Assembly: GCF_900112305.1 (NCBI RefSeq)
Contig: NZ_FOKT01000003.1
Location: 1 to 64,000, forward strand
DNA: 64,000 nucleotides
From: Microbulbifer thermotolerans
Lineage (GTDB): Bacteria; Pseudomonadota; Gammaproteobacteria; Pseudomonadales; Cellvibrionaceae
Direction: 5' to 3'
The notes beneath the pieces were generated by a model. That model was given only the letters and a program-made list of their open reading frames with translations. It was not told the origin of the DNA and made no database searches. Shown here one piece after another: positions 16,323 to 25,548 of this stretch (position 1 is its first letter; each line of letters begins with the position of its first letter). A program made the position numbers and the translations under genes.

Positions 16323-16882
16323 GGAGCCTCTGATTCATTCATTTCCTGGTGGCAGAGGCTCTTCGGGGGCGGATGTGAAGCTCAGGTGACAGGACGGATA
16401 TTTCGAAACCGTCGGATACAAGGTGGTATCTGGCGTAACTACAGGGAAGTACTCGTGCGTTTTCGAAATATCCATCCTATTGTCTGAGCGCCCCGGAACC
16501 TACCATTAATTCACTTCCTGACGTAAAAACGCTTTGGAGCCAGATGAGAAGCTCAGGTGATCGGCTGGCCATTTCGAAACCGTCGGATACAAGGATGTAT
16601 CCGTCGGAGCTACAGGGAAGTACTCGTGCGTTTTCGAAATATCCATCCTATTGCCTGAGCGCCCCGGAACCTACCATTAATTCACTTCCTGACGTAAAAA
16701 CGCTTTGGAGCCAGATGAGAAGCTCAGGTGATAGGCTGGCCATTTCGAAACCGTCGGATACAAGGATGTATCCGTCGGAGCTACAGGGAAGTACTCGTGC
16801 GTTTTCGAAATGGCCAGCCTATTACCTGAGCGCCCCGGAACCTACCGCAGTGTTCACGCGAATTAATCAGAGGTTCCTTAGG
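16319..16882. mobile_element. IS5-like MITE with internal tandem amplification
   Basis: It is bounded by CTAG GGAGCCTCTGATT on the left and AATCAGAGGTTCC TTAG on the right. These are near-perfect inverted ends with the 4-bp YTAR-type duplication typical of the IS5 group. Inside, a hairpin unit (TTTCGAAACCGTCGGATACA ... GTGCGTTTTCGAAA) is repeated three times, with a near-exact 171-bp period between 16501 and 16842. A single-unit 221-bp copy lies at 20427-20647. No transposase is encoded, so it depends on one elsewhere. Confidence 0.8.
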
Positions 16883-16961
16883 GGTAGATTGACGTGCCAA
16901 TCCCCCTCTCTGCTCTGGCCAGCAACTAAGCTATTCAGAAGAGCCAGGGAGCGACGCAACG

Positions 16962-17435
16962 ATGAGCAAGTTAGTACAGTTGTGGCTGCTGGGTGCGGCA
17001 CTGGTGGTGAGCGGTTGCCTGGGTGTCGGCACCGAAGAGGCGCCGGTGGTGCAGTCGGCCGGCAACATCAATACCGTCTGCGGCAGCAAGTGGGAACTGA
17101 AGCGGCTCAGAATCAACGGAGAAGCGGTTCCGATCGACGATACCAAGCGCTTCACCTTCCTGTGCAGCCGCGACGGCAACGTCATGGGTAAAAGCGGTAT
17201 CAACACCTATCGCGGCGCTCTGCAGATTACCGCCAATGGACAACTGCTCTGGGACACTTCCAGCTTCGCCTCGACAAAAATGGCTGGTCCGGAAGACCAA
17301 GTGCAACAGGAAAACAGTTACTTGCGCGCGCTGGCTGGCACCCGTCAATCCTTTACCAAAGCGGGCGGTAAACGCCTGATTTTGCGCGATCCCTCAGGGA
17401 ATATCTATATAGAATATGTCAAGGTTGGGCCATGA
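16962..17435 (+). CDS. META/HslJ-type lipoprotein, paralogue 1
   Basis: This 157-residue lipoprotein starts MSKLVQLWLLGAALVVSGCL with the lipobox VSGC at residues 16-19. The mature domain resembles the META/HslJ fold: CGSKWELKRLRINGEAVPI (the start of the repeat), FTFLCSRDGNVMGKSGIN, then ALAGTRQSFTKAGGKRLILR. META proteins are envelope proteins linked to heat shock, novobiocin resistance or motility, without known catalysis. The next gene is a diverged paralogue with the same layout. Sorting to the outer membrane is likely because no Asp follows the Cys. Confidence 0.7.
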   Translation: MSKLVQLWLLGAALVVSGCLGVGTEEAPVVQSAGNINTVCGSKWELKRLRINGEAVPIDDTKRFTFLCSRDGNVMGKSGINTYRGALQITANGQLLWDTSSFASTKMAGPEDQVQQENSYLRALAGTRQSFTKAGGKRLILRDPSGNIYIEYVKVGP

Positions 17436-17499
17436 ACGCGGCCGCAGACTCGGCGGCTATTTTGGTGTTAAATAGCACAAAAATAACGAGAGCCACTCT

Positions 17500-17988
17500 A
17501 TGCCGCACCTCCGCAACCTGTTTCCCCCGCTCTTGCCACTAGTACTGCTGCTGGCGCTTTCGGGCTGTGGACACCTGAGTGAAAGCGGGCCGGCTGAGCG
17601 CGCGGAGGAATTTTCGGCCTGCGAAAATCACTGGCTGCTGGAGAGTCTGTCGGTCAACGGGCGCAAACACCGCTCCCGCCTGCTGTGGCAGAAACTCTTG
17701 CGCGACCGCCCCTATTTCACTTGTGACAAACTCGGCTATGTCCGCGGCAGCACCGGCAGCAATCCCTACCTGGGGCGCTTTGCGTTATCCGACAGCGGGA
17801 AAATATCCTGGCTGCAGGCCCCGGTAATTTCACGCGTGAGTGACGTCCGTGACAGTGGCGACCTGGAAAAAGATTACCTCAAGGCACTGCCGCAGATCGA
17901 CAGCCTCACGGTAGAGGGCGACACACTAATACTGCAGGGCCCAGCCATCCGCATGGAATTCACCCGAGTGGAAAACGGCATCCGCTGA
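17500..17988 (+). CDS. META/HslJ-type lipoprotein, paralogue 2
   Basis: A 162-residue lipoprotein with signal LLPLVLLLALSGCGHLSE and lipobox LSGC. The mature part aligns by eye with the preceding lipoprotein: CENHWLLESLSVNGRKHRSR, YFTCDKLGYVRGSTGSNPYL, EKDYLKALPQIDSLTVEGDT and LILQGPAIRMEFTRV. The two genes are 64 bp apart and probably arose by tandem duplication. A weak GCCGC/GCGGC hairpin lies between them at about 17446-17462. Function unknown beyond an envelope location. Confidence 0.7.
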   Translation: MPHLRNLFPPLLPLVLLLALSGCGHLSESGPAERAEEFSACENHWLLESLSVNGRKHRSRLLWQKLLRDRPYFTCDKLGYVRGSTGSNPYLGRFALSDSGKISWLQAPVISRVSDVRDSGDLEKDYLKALPQIDSLTVEGDTLILQGPAIRMEFTRVENGIR

Positions 17989-18340
17989 CCCCTGGAATTA
18001 TCCGATTGAGTCACTCGCTGACGGTAGAGATACGGCGCTTGTGGAAATCAATCAGAGGCCTCTTACTGAGGCTCCCATTAGAAAAATGGCGGCCAGTTGG
18101 CCGCCAAAAAACAATCAAGAAGGGTTAAAATTCCGCTAAGCGGAGCGATGAGAGAAGACCAACGACACCTCGCATCTACTGCATGAACCTGCGCGAGGAA
18201 GACAAGCGTGTCGTTGTGATTGCATCGTAGCTATCTTCTGTGACAAACAGATGACACAGCCTTCCCAAACGCGACTCCGCGGCCCTTACCCGTACAGCAA
18301 TCCGCACCCAAGGCCTTTTTTTTCCGGGAACCAGTGCGAC
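17989..18340. other. Intergenic region with strong hairpins
   Basis: No gene. It holds a solitary MITE-like end (AATCAGAGGCCTCTTA, 18050-18065) and a strong hairpin (TGGCGGCCAGTTGGCCGCCA, 18087-18106) that could terminate leftward transcription, since T-rich sequence follows on the minus strand. A structured block lies at 18131-18240: CCGC/GCGG, then AACGACAC (18161) with GTGTCGTT (18208) enclosing CTCGC/GCGAG. The block could be a transcribed structured RNA, but no promoter is evident. Confidence 0.45.
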
Positions 18341-18928
18341 TTAACGATTGCGCCGCTGGTGCTGTTCCAGGTTTTCCTGCCGCTTGCGCTCGCTTTTGCG
18401 CAAGAGCACATAGGTGGCGCCGAGGCCGCCGTGCTGCTTCTGCGCACTGTGGAAGGCCAGCACCTCATGGAGTTGTGGCAGCCAGGTGTTGACACAACTC
18501 TTTAGCAACGCGGGCTGCTTGCGGCCCTCGCCCTTGCCGTGAGTGATCAGGGCGCAGCGAATATCCGCCTCTACACAGTCGCGCACGAATTCCAGCACTG
18601 CGCGGCGCGCCATTTCCACTGTGTGGCGGTGCAGGTCCAGACGCGCGTCCACCGGGTACTTGCCCAGGCGCAGGTTGCGGTAGACACCGTGTTGCACACC
18701 ATCTCGCTTGAATTCCAGCAGATCCCACGGCTGCACCGGTTCAACAAACTCTCCGGCAAGGGGATTCAGCTCCTGCGCCGTCTCCCGCTCCGCGGCTTCG
18801 CGGCGCGCGCGCTGATTGAGGTCCGCGTGCCGGCGGTCCTTTTTCAAAGCCACGCGACGCTCCTGCGCCAGGGGCTCAACACCGCCGAGCTGGCACAAGG
18901 CATCCTGAAAAAGATCGCTATCGTTCAC
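18341..18928 (-). CDS. smrA: Smr-domain endonuclease, SmrA-like
   Basis: The 195-residue product has an N-terminal basic helical region (residues 1-90) and a C-terminal Smr (small MutS-related) domain. The signature LDLHRHTVEMAR is near residue 95, ALITHGKGEGR near 125, and HGGLGATYVLLRK near the end. Smr proteins have DNA/RNA endonuclease activity; this length matches the YdaL/SmrA type rather than the ribosome-rescue SmrB, although the two are hard to separate by eye. It lies 24 bp downstream of an SDR gene on the same strand and may be co-transcribed. Confidence 0.8.
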   Translation of the reverse strand: MNDSDLFQDALCQLGGVEPLAQERRVALKKDRRHADLNQRARREAAERETAQELNPLAGEFVEPVQPWDLLEFKRDGVQHGVYRNLRLGKYPVDARLDLHRHTVEMARRAVLEFVRDCVEADIRCALITHGKGEGRKQPALLKSCVNTWLPQLHEVLAFHSAQKQHGGLGATYVLLRKSERKRQENLEQHQRRNR

Positions 18929-18952
18929 GCTGGCTCTCCACTTCCCCCTCGA

Positions 18953-19834
18953 TTAATCCAAGAACAAGTCCACGGCCAGCTGGTGCGCCCTGGCCGGATT
19001 GTGGGCGTAGTCGGTAAAGTCGCTGACACCGCGCTCGGCCAGCAGTACTTCGTCGATCAACTGGCGGCCGCTCAGCACATTGTCCTGGGTGATCAGAATT
19101 TCGTAGGCGGCATCGGCCATTACCGCCGGTTTCCGGCTCTGCTCGAACAATTTGCGGTTACCCACGGCAAACTCTATTGCCGCCGTAGCTATCAAGGTCC
19201 GCGGCCACAGCGTGGTGACGCTGATACCCGCCTCGCGCAGCTCTTCCGCGAGCCCCATGCTCAAAATGGTCATACCGAACTTCGAGAGCGCATAGGGTCC
19301 GTAAGGCCCCAGCCATTTCGCCTGTAAATTGACCGGCGGGGACAGGCTGAGTATGTGGGCGCAATCCGACGCTTTTAGGTAAGGTATCGCCAAGTGCGCA
19401 GTGAGGTACACGGCGCGACTGTTGATACTTTGCATCAGGTCGTAACGCTTGGGCTCAGTGGACTCGACATTGGTCAGGTTGATGGCACCGGCGTTGTTCA
19501 CCACTGCATCGATACCGCCGAAGGTTTCCGCCGTCTGCGCCATCGCCTCCTCGACCCGCTGCTCATCGCGCACATCCACCTGCAGCGGCAGAGCCCGGCC
19601 CCCAACGGCCTCCACTTCGGCCGCCACCGAGTGAATGGTACCGGAAAGCTTCGGGTGCGGCTCGGCGGACTTGGCGGCAATTGCGATATTGGCGCCGTCG
19701 GCGGCACACTTGAGCGCTATGGCGCGCCCTATGCCTCGGCTGGCTCCGGTAACAAAAATGGTTCTGCCCTTAAGGGCGCCGGTATTCGGGGTCAGGCTGA
19801 CAAATTCTTCGCTCACTTTCGGCCTCCGGGGCAA
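18953..19834 (-). CDS. Short-chain dehydrogenase/reductase, HSDL2-like
   Basis: The 293-residue SDR has the nucleotide-binding TGASRGIG at 29-36, NNAG after FGGIDAVV, the catalytic YALSK (YxxxK) and a Ser in HILSLSPPVN. The insert AAKSAEPHPKLSGTIHSVAA after the second strand is characteristic of the HSDL2/SCP-associated SDR group. NAD(P)-dependent oxidoreduction of a lipid-type alcohol or ketone is likely, with the substrate unknown. The ATG at 19834 gives a 65-bp overlap with the upstream thioesterase; a GTG at 19816 would shorten it. Both enzymes point to acyl or fatty-acid metabolism. Confidence 0.85.
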   Translation of the reverse strand: MPRRPKVSEEFVSLTPNTGALKGRTIFVTGASRGIGRAIALKCAADGANIAIAAKSAEPHPKLSGTIHSVAAEVEAVGGRALPLQVDVRDEQRVEEAMAQTAETFGGIDAVVNNAGAINLTNVESTEPKRYDLMQSINSRAVYLTAHLAIPYLKASDCAHILSLSPPVNLQAKWLGPYGPYALSKFGMTILSMGLAEELREAGISVTTLWPRTLIATAAIEFAVGNRKLFEQSRKPAVMADAAYEILITQDNVLSGRQLIDEVLLAERGVSDFTDYAHNPARAHQLAVDLFLD

Positions 19835-20261
19835 TCACTGCCGGGCTGTAGACCTCCTTGAAAATGTCGGGCATGCGCCTGGGTTTGCCGCTGGACAGCT
19901 CAATGCACACCATCTGCCACTGGGCGCGCAGTATCAGCGCTTCATCTCCAGCGCGGAGCACCTGGAAACGGCGGGTCATATTGATGCGGCCATCCACCCT
20001 GGTCAGCCAGGTGCCGAACAGCAGTTCGTCGCCCTCCCTGGCTGCCAGTATATAGTCGTACTCCGCATGGCGAATGGCCATACCGCGATCCAGCCCCTGG
20101 TAATTTGTGACATCCAGCCCCAGCGCTGCACTGTGGGCCCAGCCAGCGCTTTCACACCAGCGCACATATTCGGCGTTATTGGCGTGGTGCAGGCCGTCCA
20201 CATGCTCGGCACGTACGGTAACGCGCCACACAAACGGGTGCGGTAATTCCCAGTTCATCAA
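19770..20261 (-). CDS. 4HBT-family acyl-CoA thioesterase
   Basis: A 163-residue hot-dog-fold protein beginning MMNWELPHPFVWRVTVRAEH. The YbgC-like active-site segment VDGLHHANNAEYVRWCESAG has the acidic residue 10 to 15 positions before the helix. RINMTRRFQVLRAGDEALIL and AQWQMVCIELSSGKPRRMP follow the fold. It should hydrolyse acyl-CoA thioesters. Its 3' end overlaps the SDR gene by 65 bp, unusually long for translational coupling, and the extra C-terminal tail after residue 140 lies in the overlap. Probably an operon with the SDR and smrA. Confidence 0.8.
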   Translation of the reverse strand: MMNWELPHPFVWRVTVRAEHVDGLHHANNAEYVRWCESAGWAHSAALGLDVTNYQGLDRGMAIRHAEYDYILAAREGDELLFGTWLTRVDGRINMTRRFQVLRAGDEALILRAQWQMVCIELSSGKPRRMPDIFKEVYSPAVIAPEAESERRICQPDPEYRRP

Positions 20262-20426
20262 GAAATTGTGCCCTTCGGTTTAAAGCGATCCGCCCACAGT
20301 GGCGGCTTCCCCGCAGTTGCAAAGAATTTTCCAGTTACGGACGCCGCCCGAGCTTAGGGAAGCTCTGGCGAATTCGCAAACCTGCTGTAGCTGGTTTCGG
20401 CTCACCGGACTCTTTAGGCCGGAAGG

Positions 20427-20647
20427 CTAGGGAACCTCTGATTAAACCACTTTCTGGTGACAGAGGCTCTTCGCGGGCGAATGTGAAGCCCAGGTGATAG
20501 GACGGATATTTCGAAACCGTCGGATACAGGGAAGTATCCGTCGGAGCTACAGGGAAGTACTCGTGCGTTTTCGAAATATCCGTCCTATTGTCTGAGCGCC
20601 CCGGAAGCCACCATAGTGTTCACGCGAATTAATCAGAGGTTCCCTAG
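20427..20647. mobile_element. IS5-like MITE, single-unit 221-bp copy
   Basis: It is flanked by perfect CTAG duplications, with inverted ends GGAACCTCTGATTAA and TTAATCAGAGGTTCC. The interior is one large hairpin: AGGACGGATATTTCGAAACC (20499-20518) pairs with the segment around TTTCGAAATATCCGTCCTAT (20569-20588). It is non-coding. It lies between the thioesterase start and the secB terminator. It shares its internal sequence with the amplified copy at 16319-16882. Confidence 0.85.
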
Positions 20648-20660
20648 GCCCCAAAACGAG

Positions 20661-20684
20661 AAAAGGCCCCGACTGGGGCCTTTC
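20661..20684 (-). terminator. Rho-independent terminator after secB
   Basis: Read on the minus strand: AAAGGCCCCAGTCGGGGCCTTTT, a strong stem with a T tail, 25 to 48 bp beyond the secB stop. Confidence 0.8.
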
Positions 20685-20708
20685 CGCGCAATGGGTTCAG
20701 ATCGTCGA

Positions 20709-21209
20709 TCAGGCCTCGGCCTGCTCTTCCTTGGTGCCTTCCGCCTGCTTCTGAGCCTGCGCCATGGCCGCGGCAAAGAGCGCGTCGAAATTGATCGGCG
20801 GCAGCATCAGGGCGGGGAAGGAGCCCTTGGTCACCACGTTGTCCACAACTTCGCGGGCGTAGGGGAAGAGAATCTGCGGACAGGCGGTATTCAGTGCCTG
20901 TGCCAGCTGTTGTCCCTCCAGGCCGGAGATGAGGAACAGGCCCGCTTGTTTCACTTCCACCAGAAACGCGGTTTCCTCTTCCAATTTGACGGTGATGGTC
21001 AGAGTCAGCGCCACTTCGTACAGGTTTTCATCGACCTTGGCGGTCTGGGTATTCAGCTCCTGATTGACCTGCGGCTTCCACTGTTTTTTAAAGACCTCGG
21101 GCCCCAGAGGCGTCTCAAAGGAGAGATCTTTCAGATAGATGCGCTGCATCGCGAATTGTACTTTCGGGGCCTCTGAATTTGCCGCCGCGCCGTTGTGTTC
21201 TTCAGCCAT
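20709..21209 (-). CDS. secB: Protein-export chaperone SecB
   Basis: The 166-residue SecB is the tetrameric cytosolic chaperone that holds preproteins unfolded and hands them to SecA. Family hallmarks include [69 protein letters not shown] and [15 protein letters not shown]. The acidic/Gln-rich C-terminal tail ([17 protein letters not shown]) differs from enterobacterial SecB but suits pseudomonads and relatives. It is the last gene of a leftward rhodanese-grxC-secB group, a gene order also found in Pseudomonas. Confidence 0.95.
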   Translation of the reverse strand: MAEEHNGAAANSEAPKVQFAMQRIYLKDLSFETPLGPEVFKKQWKPQVNQELNTQTAKVDENLYEVALTLTITVKLEEETAFLVEVKQAGLFLISGLEGQQLAQALNTACPQILFPYAREVVDNVVTKGSFPALMLPPINFDALFAAAMAQAQKQAEGTKEEQAEA

Positions 21210-21350
21210 GTTAGTGTCTGTCTCGATGTGAGTGGTTTATTGATGCCTTCCGTGAGAAAGACTCCCTCTAAGAGCCTTTCAGATGGGGCCGTTGAAGCAT
21301 GTTTCAAGAGCGGGCGTGGAATTTAATTGTGACCCCGCCCACAACTTCGC

Positions 21351-21602
21351 TCAGAACAGCAGCTTATCCAGCTCCCCGCTGCGCGAGAGTGCGATCAAAT
21401 CGTCGCATCCGCCCACGTGGCGCTCGCCGATCCAAATCTGCGGCACTGTGCGGCGCCCGGCCTTTTCCGCCATTTCGGCGCGCAGTTGCGGATTTCCGTC
21501 CACTGAAATTTCGCGGTACTTCACCCCCTTGCCATCCAATAAACGTTTGGCGGCGATACAGTAGGGGCAGAAACGGGTAGTGTAGATAACAACGTCTTGC
21601 AT
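21351..21602 (-). CDS. grxC: Glutaredoxin 3
   Basis: This 83-residue glutaredoxin has the dithiol active site CPYC at residues 12-15 (start [11 protein letters not shown]), the cis-Pro segment [10 protein letters not shown] and the glutathione-binding GGCDDLIAL. It reduces protein disulfides and glutathione-mixed disulfides in the cytoplasm. The frame is open further right, but the ATG at 21602 gives the standard glutaredoxin start. It lies between a membrane rhodanese and secB in the conserved block. Confidence 0.93.
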   Translation of the reverse strand: MQDVVIYTTRFCPYCIAAKRLLDGKGVKYREISVDGNPQLRAEMAEKAGRRTVPQIWIGERHVGGCDDLIALSRSGELDKLLF

Positions 21603-21619
21603 GGGCGAAAGCCTCTGAA

Positions 21620-22030
21620 TTAAGCCTTGACCAGCGGCAGGTTCTGGCTGGCCCATTCGGTCATCCCGCCCTGCAGGCGCCGCACCTGGAATCCCCTCTG
21701 CTTCAGCAACCGGCCCACGGCGCCGGCGTGCTGGCCGAGCTTGTCCGCCACGATCAGCGGCTTGTCCTTGAACGGTGTGAGTTCAGCGATGCGCTCTGCC
21801 ACCTCGCTGTGGGGGATGTGAATAGCATCGACGATGTGACCCGCGCTGTATTCATTGCGGTCGCGCACGTCCAACACCCGCGCGCCCTCGCTGTTAATCA
21901 AGCGGGTCACTTCGTGCACCGAGGCCGGAGTGCCCGCCTTGTAGCGCTCGTTCAACGCGAATGCGTAAAGCAAAACCACCAGCAGGCTGACCAGCAGCCA
22001 CTGTTCGCTTATGAAGACAAAAAAGTCCAC
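21620..22030 (-). CDS. Membrane-anchored rhodanese-domain protein
   Basis: The 136-residue protein starts with GTG at 22030 ([20 protein letters not shown]). An N-terminal membrane helix (8-25) is followed by a rhodanese domain: [31 protein letters not shown] and [14 protein letters not shown]. The usual active-site Cys is replaced in [13 protein letters not shown], so sulfurtransferase activity is doubtful and a sulfur- or redox-sensing role is possible. The longer open frame to 22177 would add a non-homologous segment; the GTG follows a G-rich ribosome-binding stretch. It is divergent from gpmI with a shared promoter region at 22031-22234. Confidence 0.85.
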   Translation of the reverse strand: MDFFVFISEQWLLVSLLVVLLYAFALNERYKAGTPASVHEVTRLINSEGARVLDVRDRNEYSAGHIVDAIHIPHSEVAERIAELTPFKDKPLIVADKLGQHAGAVGRLLKQRGFQVRRLQGGMTEWASQNLPLVKA

Positions 22031-22234
22031 TTCGCCCCCAAAATCCTGCTTGTTCTTGTAAACGGCACCACCCGGCGCCCAACGCGGCGGGAGTATACAC
22101 GATCCTGGCGAAATCTTAACCAGCGATTTTGCGCACAAATTCCCTACGGCGTGCCCGCCCGCGTGGTTGAAGGGCACACAAACAGGTTAAAATCAGCGTC
22201 CGCGTTCAATTCACCAGCAAAGGAATCATCCCGC

Positions 22235-23788
22235 ATGGCCGCTGCGCATTCCCAATCCAAACGCCCTCTGGTACTGCTGATCCTGGACGGCTTCGGTCAC
22301 AGCGACAAATCCGAGTACAACGCCATCCACGCCGCCAACTCACCGGTCTGGGACAAGATCTGGGCCTCCAGGCCCAAGACACTGATCCAGACCTCCGGCA
22401 TGGCCGTGGGCCTGCCTGAAGGACAGATGGGTAATTCGGAAGTGGGACATATGACCCTGGGCGCCGGCCGGGTGGTCTACCAGAACTACACCCGCATCAA
22501 CAAGGCCATAGAGGACGGCGACTTCTTCCGCAACCCGGCCTATACCGCCGCGGTGGACAAAGCCATCGCCAACAACGGCGCTGTGCATGTCATGGGGCTG
22601 CTGTCCGAGGGCGGAGTGCACAGCCACGAGGACCATATCATCGCGATGGTGACCCTGGCGGCGCAACGCGGTGCCGAAAAAATCTATGTGCACGCCTTTC
22701 TCGACGGCCGCGACACGCCACCGCGCAGTGCCGAACCATCCCTGGCGCGCCTCGCACAAGTCTGCGACTCACTGGGCAATGCGCGCATTGCCAGCCTCGC
22801 CGGGCGCTATTTCGCCATGGACCGTGACCAGCGCTGGGACAGAACCCAGGCTGTCTACGATCTGCTGACAGAGGGCAAGGCGGAACACCAGGCCGACGAC
22901 GCCCTGGCGGGCCTGGCCGCCGCCTACGAGCGCGGCGAAAACGACGAATTTGTGGCACCGACACGGATCGGCGCCCCGGCCCCGATTGCGGACGGTGACG
23001 CCCTTATCTATATGAACTTCCGCCCGGACCGCGCCCGCCAGCTGACCCGCGCCTTCACCGAGAGCGATTTCGACGGCTTCGAGCGCACTTCCACACCCAA
23101 GCTGGCGGATTTTGTGATGACCACCGAGTACGCTGCGGATATCCACGCCAGCTGCGCCTTCCCGCCGGAAAACCTGGTCAACTCTTTCGGTGAATACTTG
23201 GCGGCGCAGGGCAAAACCCAACTGCGCATCGCGGAAACCGAGAAGTACGCCCACGTGACCTTCTTCTTCAGTGGCGGCCGCGAGGAGCCCTACCCCGGCG
23301 AGACCCGCGAACTGATCAATTCACCCAAGGTGGCCACCTACGACCTGCAGCCCGAAATGAGCGCTCCGGAAGTCACGGACAAACTGGTTGCGGCCATTGA
23401 AAGCGGCGCCTACGATGCCATCATCTGCAACTACGCCAACGGTGACATGGTCGGCCACACCGGTGTTTTCGAGGCCGCGGTAAAAGCGGTGGAAGCTCTG
23501 GATCAGTGCGTAGGGCGAGTAGTGGACGCGGCACTTACCGCCGGTGGCGAAGTGCTGATCACTGCCGACCACGGCAATGTCGAAGAAATGTATGACACCG
23601 CATCTGGCCAGGTCAGCACCCAACACTCGACGCTGCCGGTACCTTTCGTATACGTTGGTGAACGCAAGCTCAGCCTGCGCGACGGCGGCAGCCTTGCGGA
23701 TGTGGCGCCGACCATGCTGGCGCTGATGGGCCTGCAACAGCCGGCTGAAATGACCGGCCAAAGCTTGGTGCAATTCGACGAGTCATGA
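22235..23788 (+). CDS. gpmI: 2,3-bisphosphoglycerate-independent phosphoglycerate mutase
   Basis: The 517-residue glycolytic enzyme interconverts 3- and 2-phosphoglycerate using two Mn2+ ions. The alkaline-phosphatase-fold signatures are [11 protein letters not shown] (first metal Asp), [16 protein letters not shown] with catalytic Ser 68, [15 protein letters not shown], and [11 protein letters not shown] near the C-terminus. ATG 22235 is preceded by AAAGGA. The long open frame upstream is antisense to the rhodanese gene. The stop overlaps the start of envC (TCATGA), indicating an operon gpmI-envC. Confidence 0.95.
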   Translation: MAAAHSQSKRPLVLLILDGFGHSDKSEYNAIHAANSPVWDKIWASRPKTLIQTSGMAVGLPEGQMGNSEVGHMTLGAGRVVYQNYTRINKAIEDGDFFRNPAYTAAVDKAIANNGAVHVMGLLSEGGVHSHEDHIIAMVTLAAQRGAEKIYVHAFLDGRDTPPRSAEPSLARLAQVCDSLGNARIASLAGRYFAMDRDQRWDRTQAVYDLLTEGKAEHQADDALAGLAAAYERGENDEFVAPTRIGAPAPIADGDALIYMNFRPDRARQLTRAFTESDFDGFERTSTPKLADFVMTTEYAADIHASCAFPPENLVNSFGEYLAAQGKTQLRIAETEKYAHVTFFFSGGREEPYPGETRELINSPKVATYDLQPEMSAPEVTDKLVAAIESGAYDAIICNYANGDMVGHTGVFEAAVKAVEALDQCVGRVVDAALTAGGEVLITADHGNVEEMYDTASGQVSTQHSTLPVPFVYVGERKLSLRDGGSLADVAPTMLALMGLQQPAEMTGQSLVQFDES

Positions 23789-24993
23789 ACATGCTCACCA
23801 TCACTTGCCATGGAACGAAGGCTCGCGGCGGAGTCAGCTCCGCCGCGCACCGCCTCGCGGGCGTGCTCGCGGGGCTCATCATCCCCATTCTGTTGCTGGC
23901 ATCCCTGCCAGCGGCGGCACAGACGGATGACAAGCAGCAGGCGCGGCTTGCGGAAATCAAGCAACGTATCGAGTCGCTGCAGCGGGAACTCAGCCAAGTG
24001 CGCAACGAGCGCGATCAGCTGCTGAAAGAGCTGGAGAACAACGAAAAAAATATCTCCGAACTGCACCAGCGCATCGATAAGATCAAGCGCGATATGCAGA
24101 GCCGCGGAGAAAAACTGCGCGAGCTGCGGGAGGAGCAGCAACAGCTGGAAGAGTCGCGACGAAGTATGCAGCGGCGGGTCGAACAGGAGGTCGCCGCCGC
24201 TTACCGACTCGGCAGACAGGAGCAGATCAAGCTGCTCCTCAACCAGCAGAACCCACAGCACATCGCCCGTCACCTCCGCTACCACCAATACTTCCTTCAA
24301 GCTCGCAGCCAGGTTATCGACTCTTACCTCACCACCCTCAGCGCCCTGCAGACTGTCAGCAGCAGTATCCAGCGCGAGCGCGATACCCTGGACACGGAGA
24401 GGCGCAGGCTGCATGAGCAGAAGCAGCAGTTGCTCACCCGCCAGCGTGCGCGCAAATCCACGCTGGACAAACTGGCGGCGCAACTGGCGGACAAAAGTGG
24501 CGAGCTGCAGCAACTGCAGAGCGACAGGTCCCGCCTGCAAAAACTCGTGGATGAAGTGAGCCGCACCATCGCCGCGCTCATAAGTCCCGGGGATCAGCAG
24601 CCGTTTGCCAAACAGCGCGGGCGCATGCAGTGGCCGGTCAAAGGGCGCCGCGCCAACGCCTTCGGTGCCACGCGTGCCAGCGGTATCCGCTGGAAAGGCA
24701 TCACCATCCGCGCCGCCGAAGGGGAGCCCGTGCACGCGATACACCGCGGTCGCGTGGTCTTCTCCGATTACCTCCGCGGCCAGGGCATGTTGCTGATCCT
24801 CGACCACGGTGACGGCTATATGAGCCTCTATGCTCACAACCAGTCTCTGACCCGCAGCCTCGGCGAGTGGGTCGAGCGCGGCGATGTCATCGCCCGGGTC
24901 GGCAACACCGGCGGACTGGAACACAGCGGTCTCTACTTTGAAATACGCCACCGCGGCATACCGCAGGATCCCACCATCTGGTGCCGCCGCTAG
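23785..24993 (+). CDS. envC: Murein hydrolase activator EnvC
   Basis: The 402-residue periplasmic protein has a signal peptide ([18 protein letters not shown]) and a long coiled coil (about residues 50-270). The C-terminal LytM/M23 domain ([20 protein letters not shown] through [18 protein letters not shown]) lacks the full zinc-ligand set (GIRWKG in place of HxGxD), so like E. coli EnvC it is expected to activate amidases rather than cut murein. It is recruited by FtsEX during division. It overlaps the gpmI stop by 4 bp, the arrangement seen in many gammaproteobacteria. Confidence 0.9.
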   Translation: MNMLTITCHGTKARGGVSSAAHRLAGVLAGLIIPILLLASLPAAAQTDDKQQARLAEIKQRIESLQRELSQVRNERDQLLKELENNEKNISELHQRIDKIKRDMQSRGEKLRELREEQQQLEESRRSMQRRVEQEVAAAYRLGRQEQIKLLLNQQNPQHIARHLRYHQYFLQARSQVIDSYLTTLSALQTVSSSIQRERDTLDTERRRLHEQKQQLLTRQRARKSTLDKLAAQLADKSGELQQLQSDRSRLQKLVDEVSRTIAALISPGDQQPFAKQRGRMQWPVKGRRANAFGATRASGIRWKGITIRAAEGEPVHAIHRGRVVFSDYLRGQGMLLILDHGDGYMSLYAHNQSLTRSLGEWVERGDVIARVGNTGGLEHSGLYFEIRHRGIPQDPTIWCRR

Positions 24994-25060
24994 CGGCACT
25001 CTCCTCCCCTCCCCGCCCCCGTCAGCTACGCTGTTGGAGAGCCACTGCACTACTTACCCC

Positions 25061-25426
25061 GTGAAAGGTCCAACATCCATACACTGCAAACGCGCCTACG
25101 AACCACCGCAGCAGAGGGATGGCTGCCGCGTCCTGGTGGACCGTCTGTGGCCGCGCGGCCTGAAGCGGGAAGACCTACATCTGGACATGTGGTGTAAAGA
25201 ACTGGCGCCGTCCGATGAACTGCGCCGCTGGTTCAATCACGACTCCCGCCTTTGGGCTGCTTTTTACCAGCGCTACCACAAAGAACTGCGCGGCAAGCAA
25301 GAGGAACTCCAGGCCCTCCTGGAAGCGGCTGACGGGCGTCCCCTGACATTGCTCTACGCCGCGCGGGACTCCGAGCACAACAACGCAGTGGCACTGGCAA
25401 TGTTCCTGCGGAAAGTCATGGGTTAA
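25061..25426 (+). CDS. DUF488 (YeaO-like) protein
   Basis: The 121-residue cytosolic protein has the DUF488 signature: CRVLVDRLWPRGLKRED, DMWCKELAPSDELRRWFNHD, FYQRYHKEL and LTLLYAARDSEHNNAVAL. The GTG start at 25061 gives the usual family length of about 115 residues; no strong ribosome-binding site is visible. The function is not established; members are often annotated as uncharacterised or putative uroporphyrin/rhodanese-like. Its neighbours envC and ctpA are unrelated to it, so context gives no clue. Confidence 0.8.
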   Translation: MKGPTSIHCKRAYEPPQQRDGCRVLVDRLWPRGLKREDLHLDMWCKELAPSDELRRWFNHDSRLWAAFYQRYHKELRGKQEELQALLEAADGRPLTLLYAARDSEHNNAVALAMFLRKVMG

Positions 25427-25548
25427 AGCGCTGACAGTGACAGCGGCCTTCCACGTTGTGGCTTTGTCCGTCAACTTAAAAACCCGGCAGCGCCCGCGGT
25501 CTACACTTTTGCGAAGAACCGAAGAAATAACTTAGAGGTTTCAACGAC

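Noticed and set aside
16370..16850. Possible CRISPR array
   Set aside because: Only three units of 171 bp with inverted structure and transposon-like ends; no short spacers and no cas genes.
16544..17191. ORF encoding a tandemly repeated 57-residue peptide (RSSGDRLAISKPSD...)
   Set aside because: It is translation of the 171-bp MITE repeat; the period is a multiple of three, so the frame stays open. There is no start context, and it overlaps the real lipoprotein start.
23503..25050. 515-codon leftward ORF
   Set aside because: Antisense to gpmI and envC, both unmistakable; a GC-skewed shadow frame.
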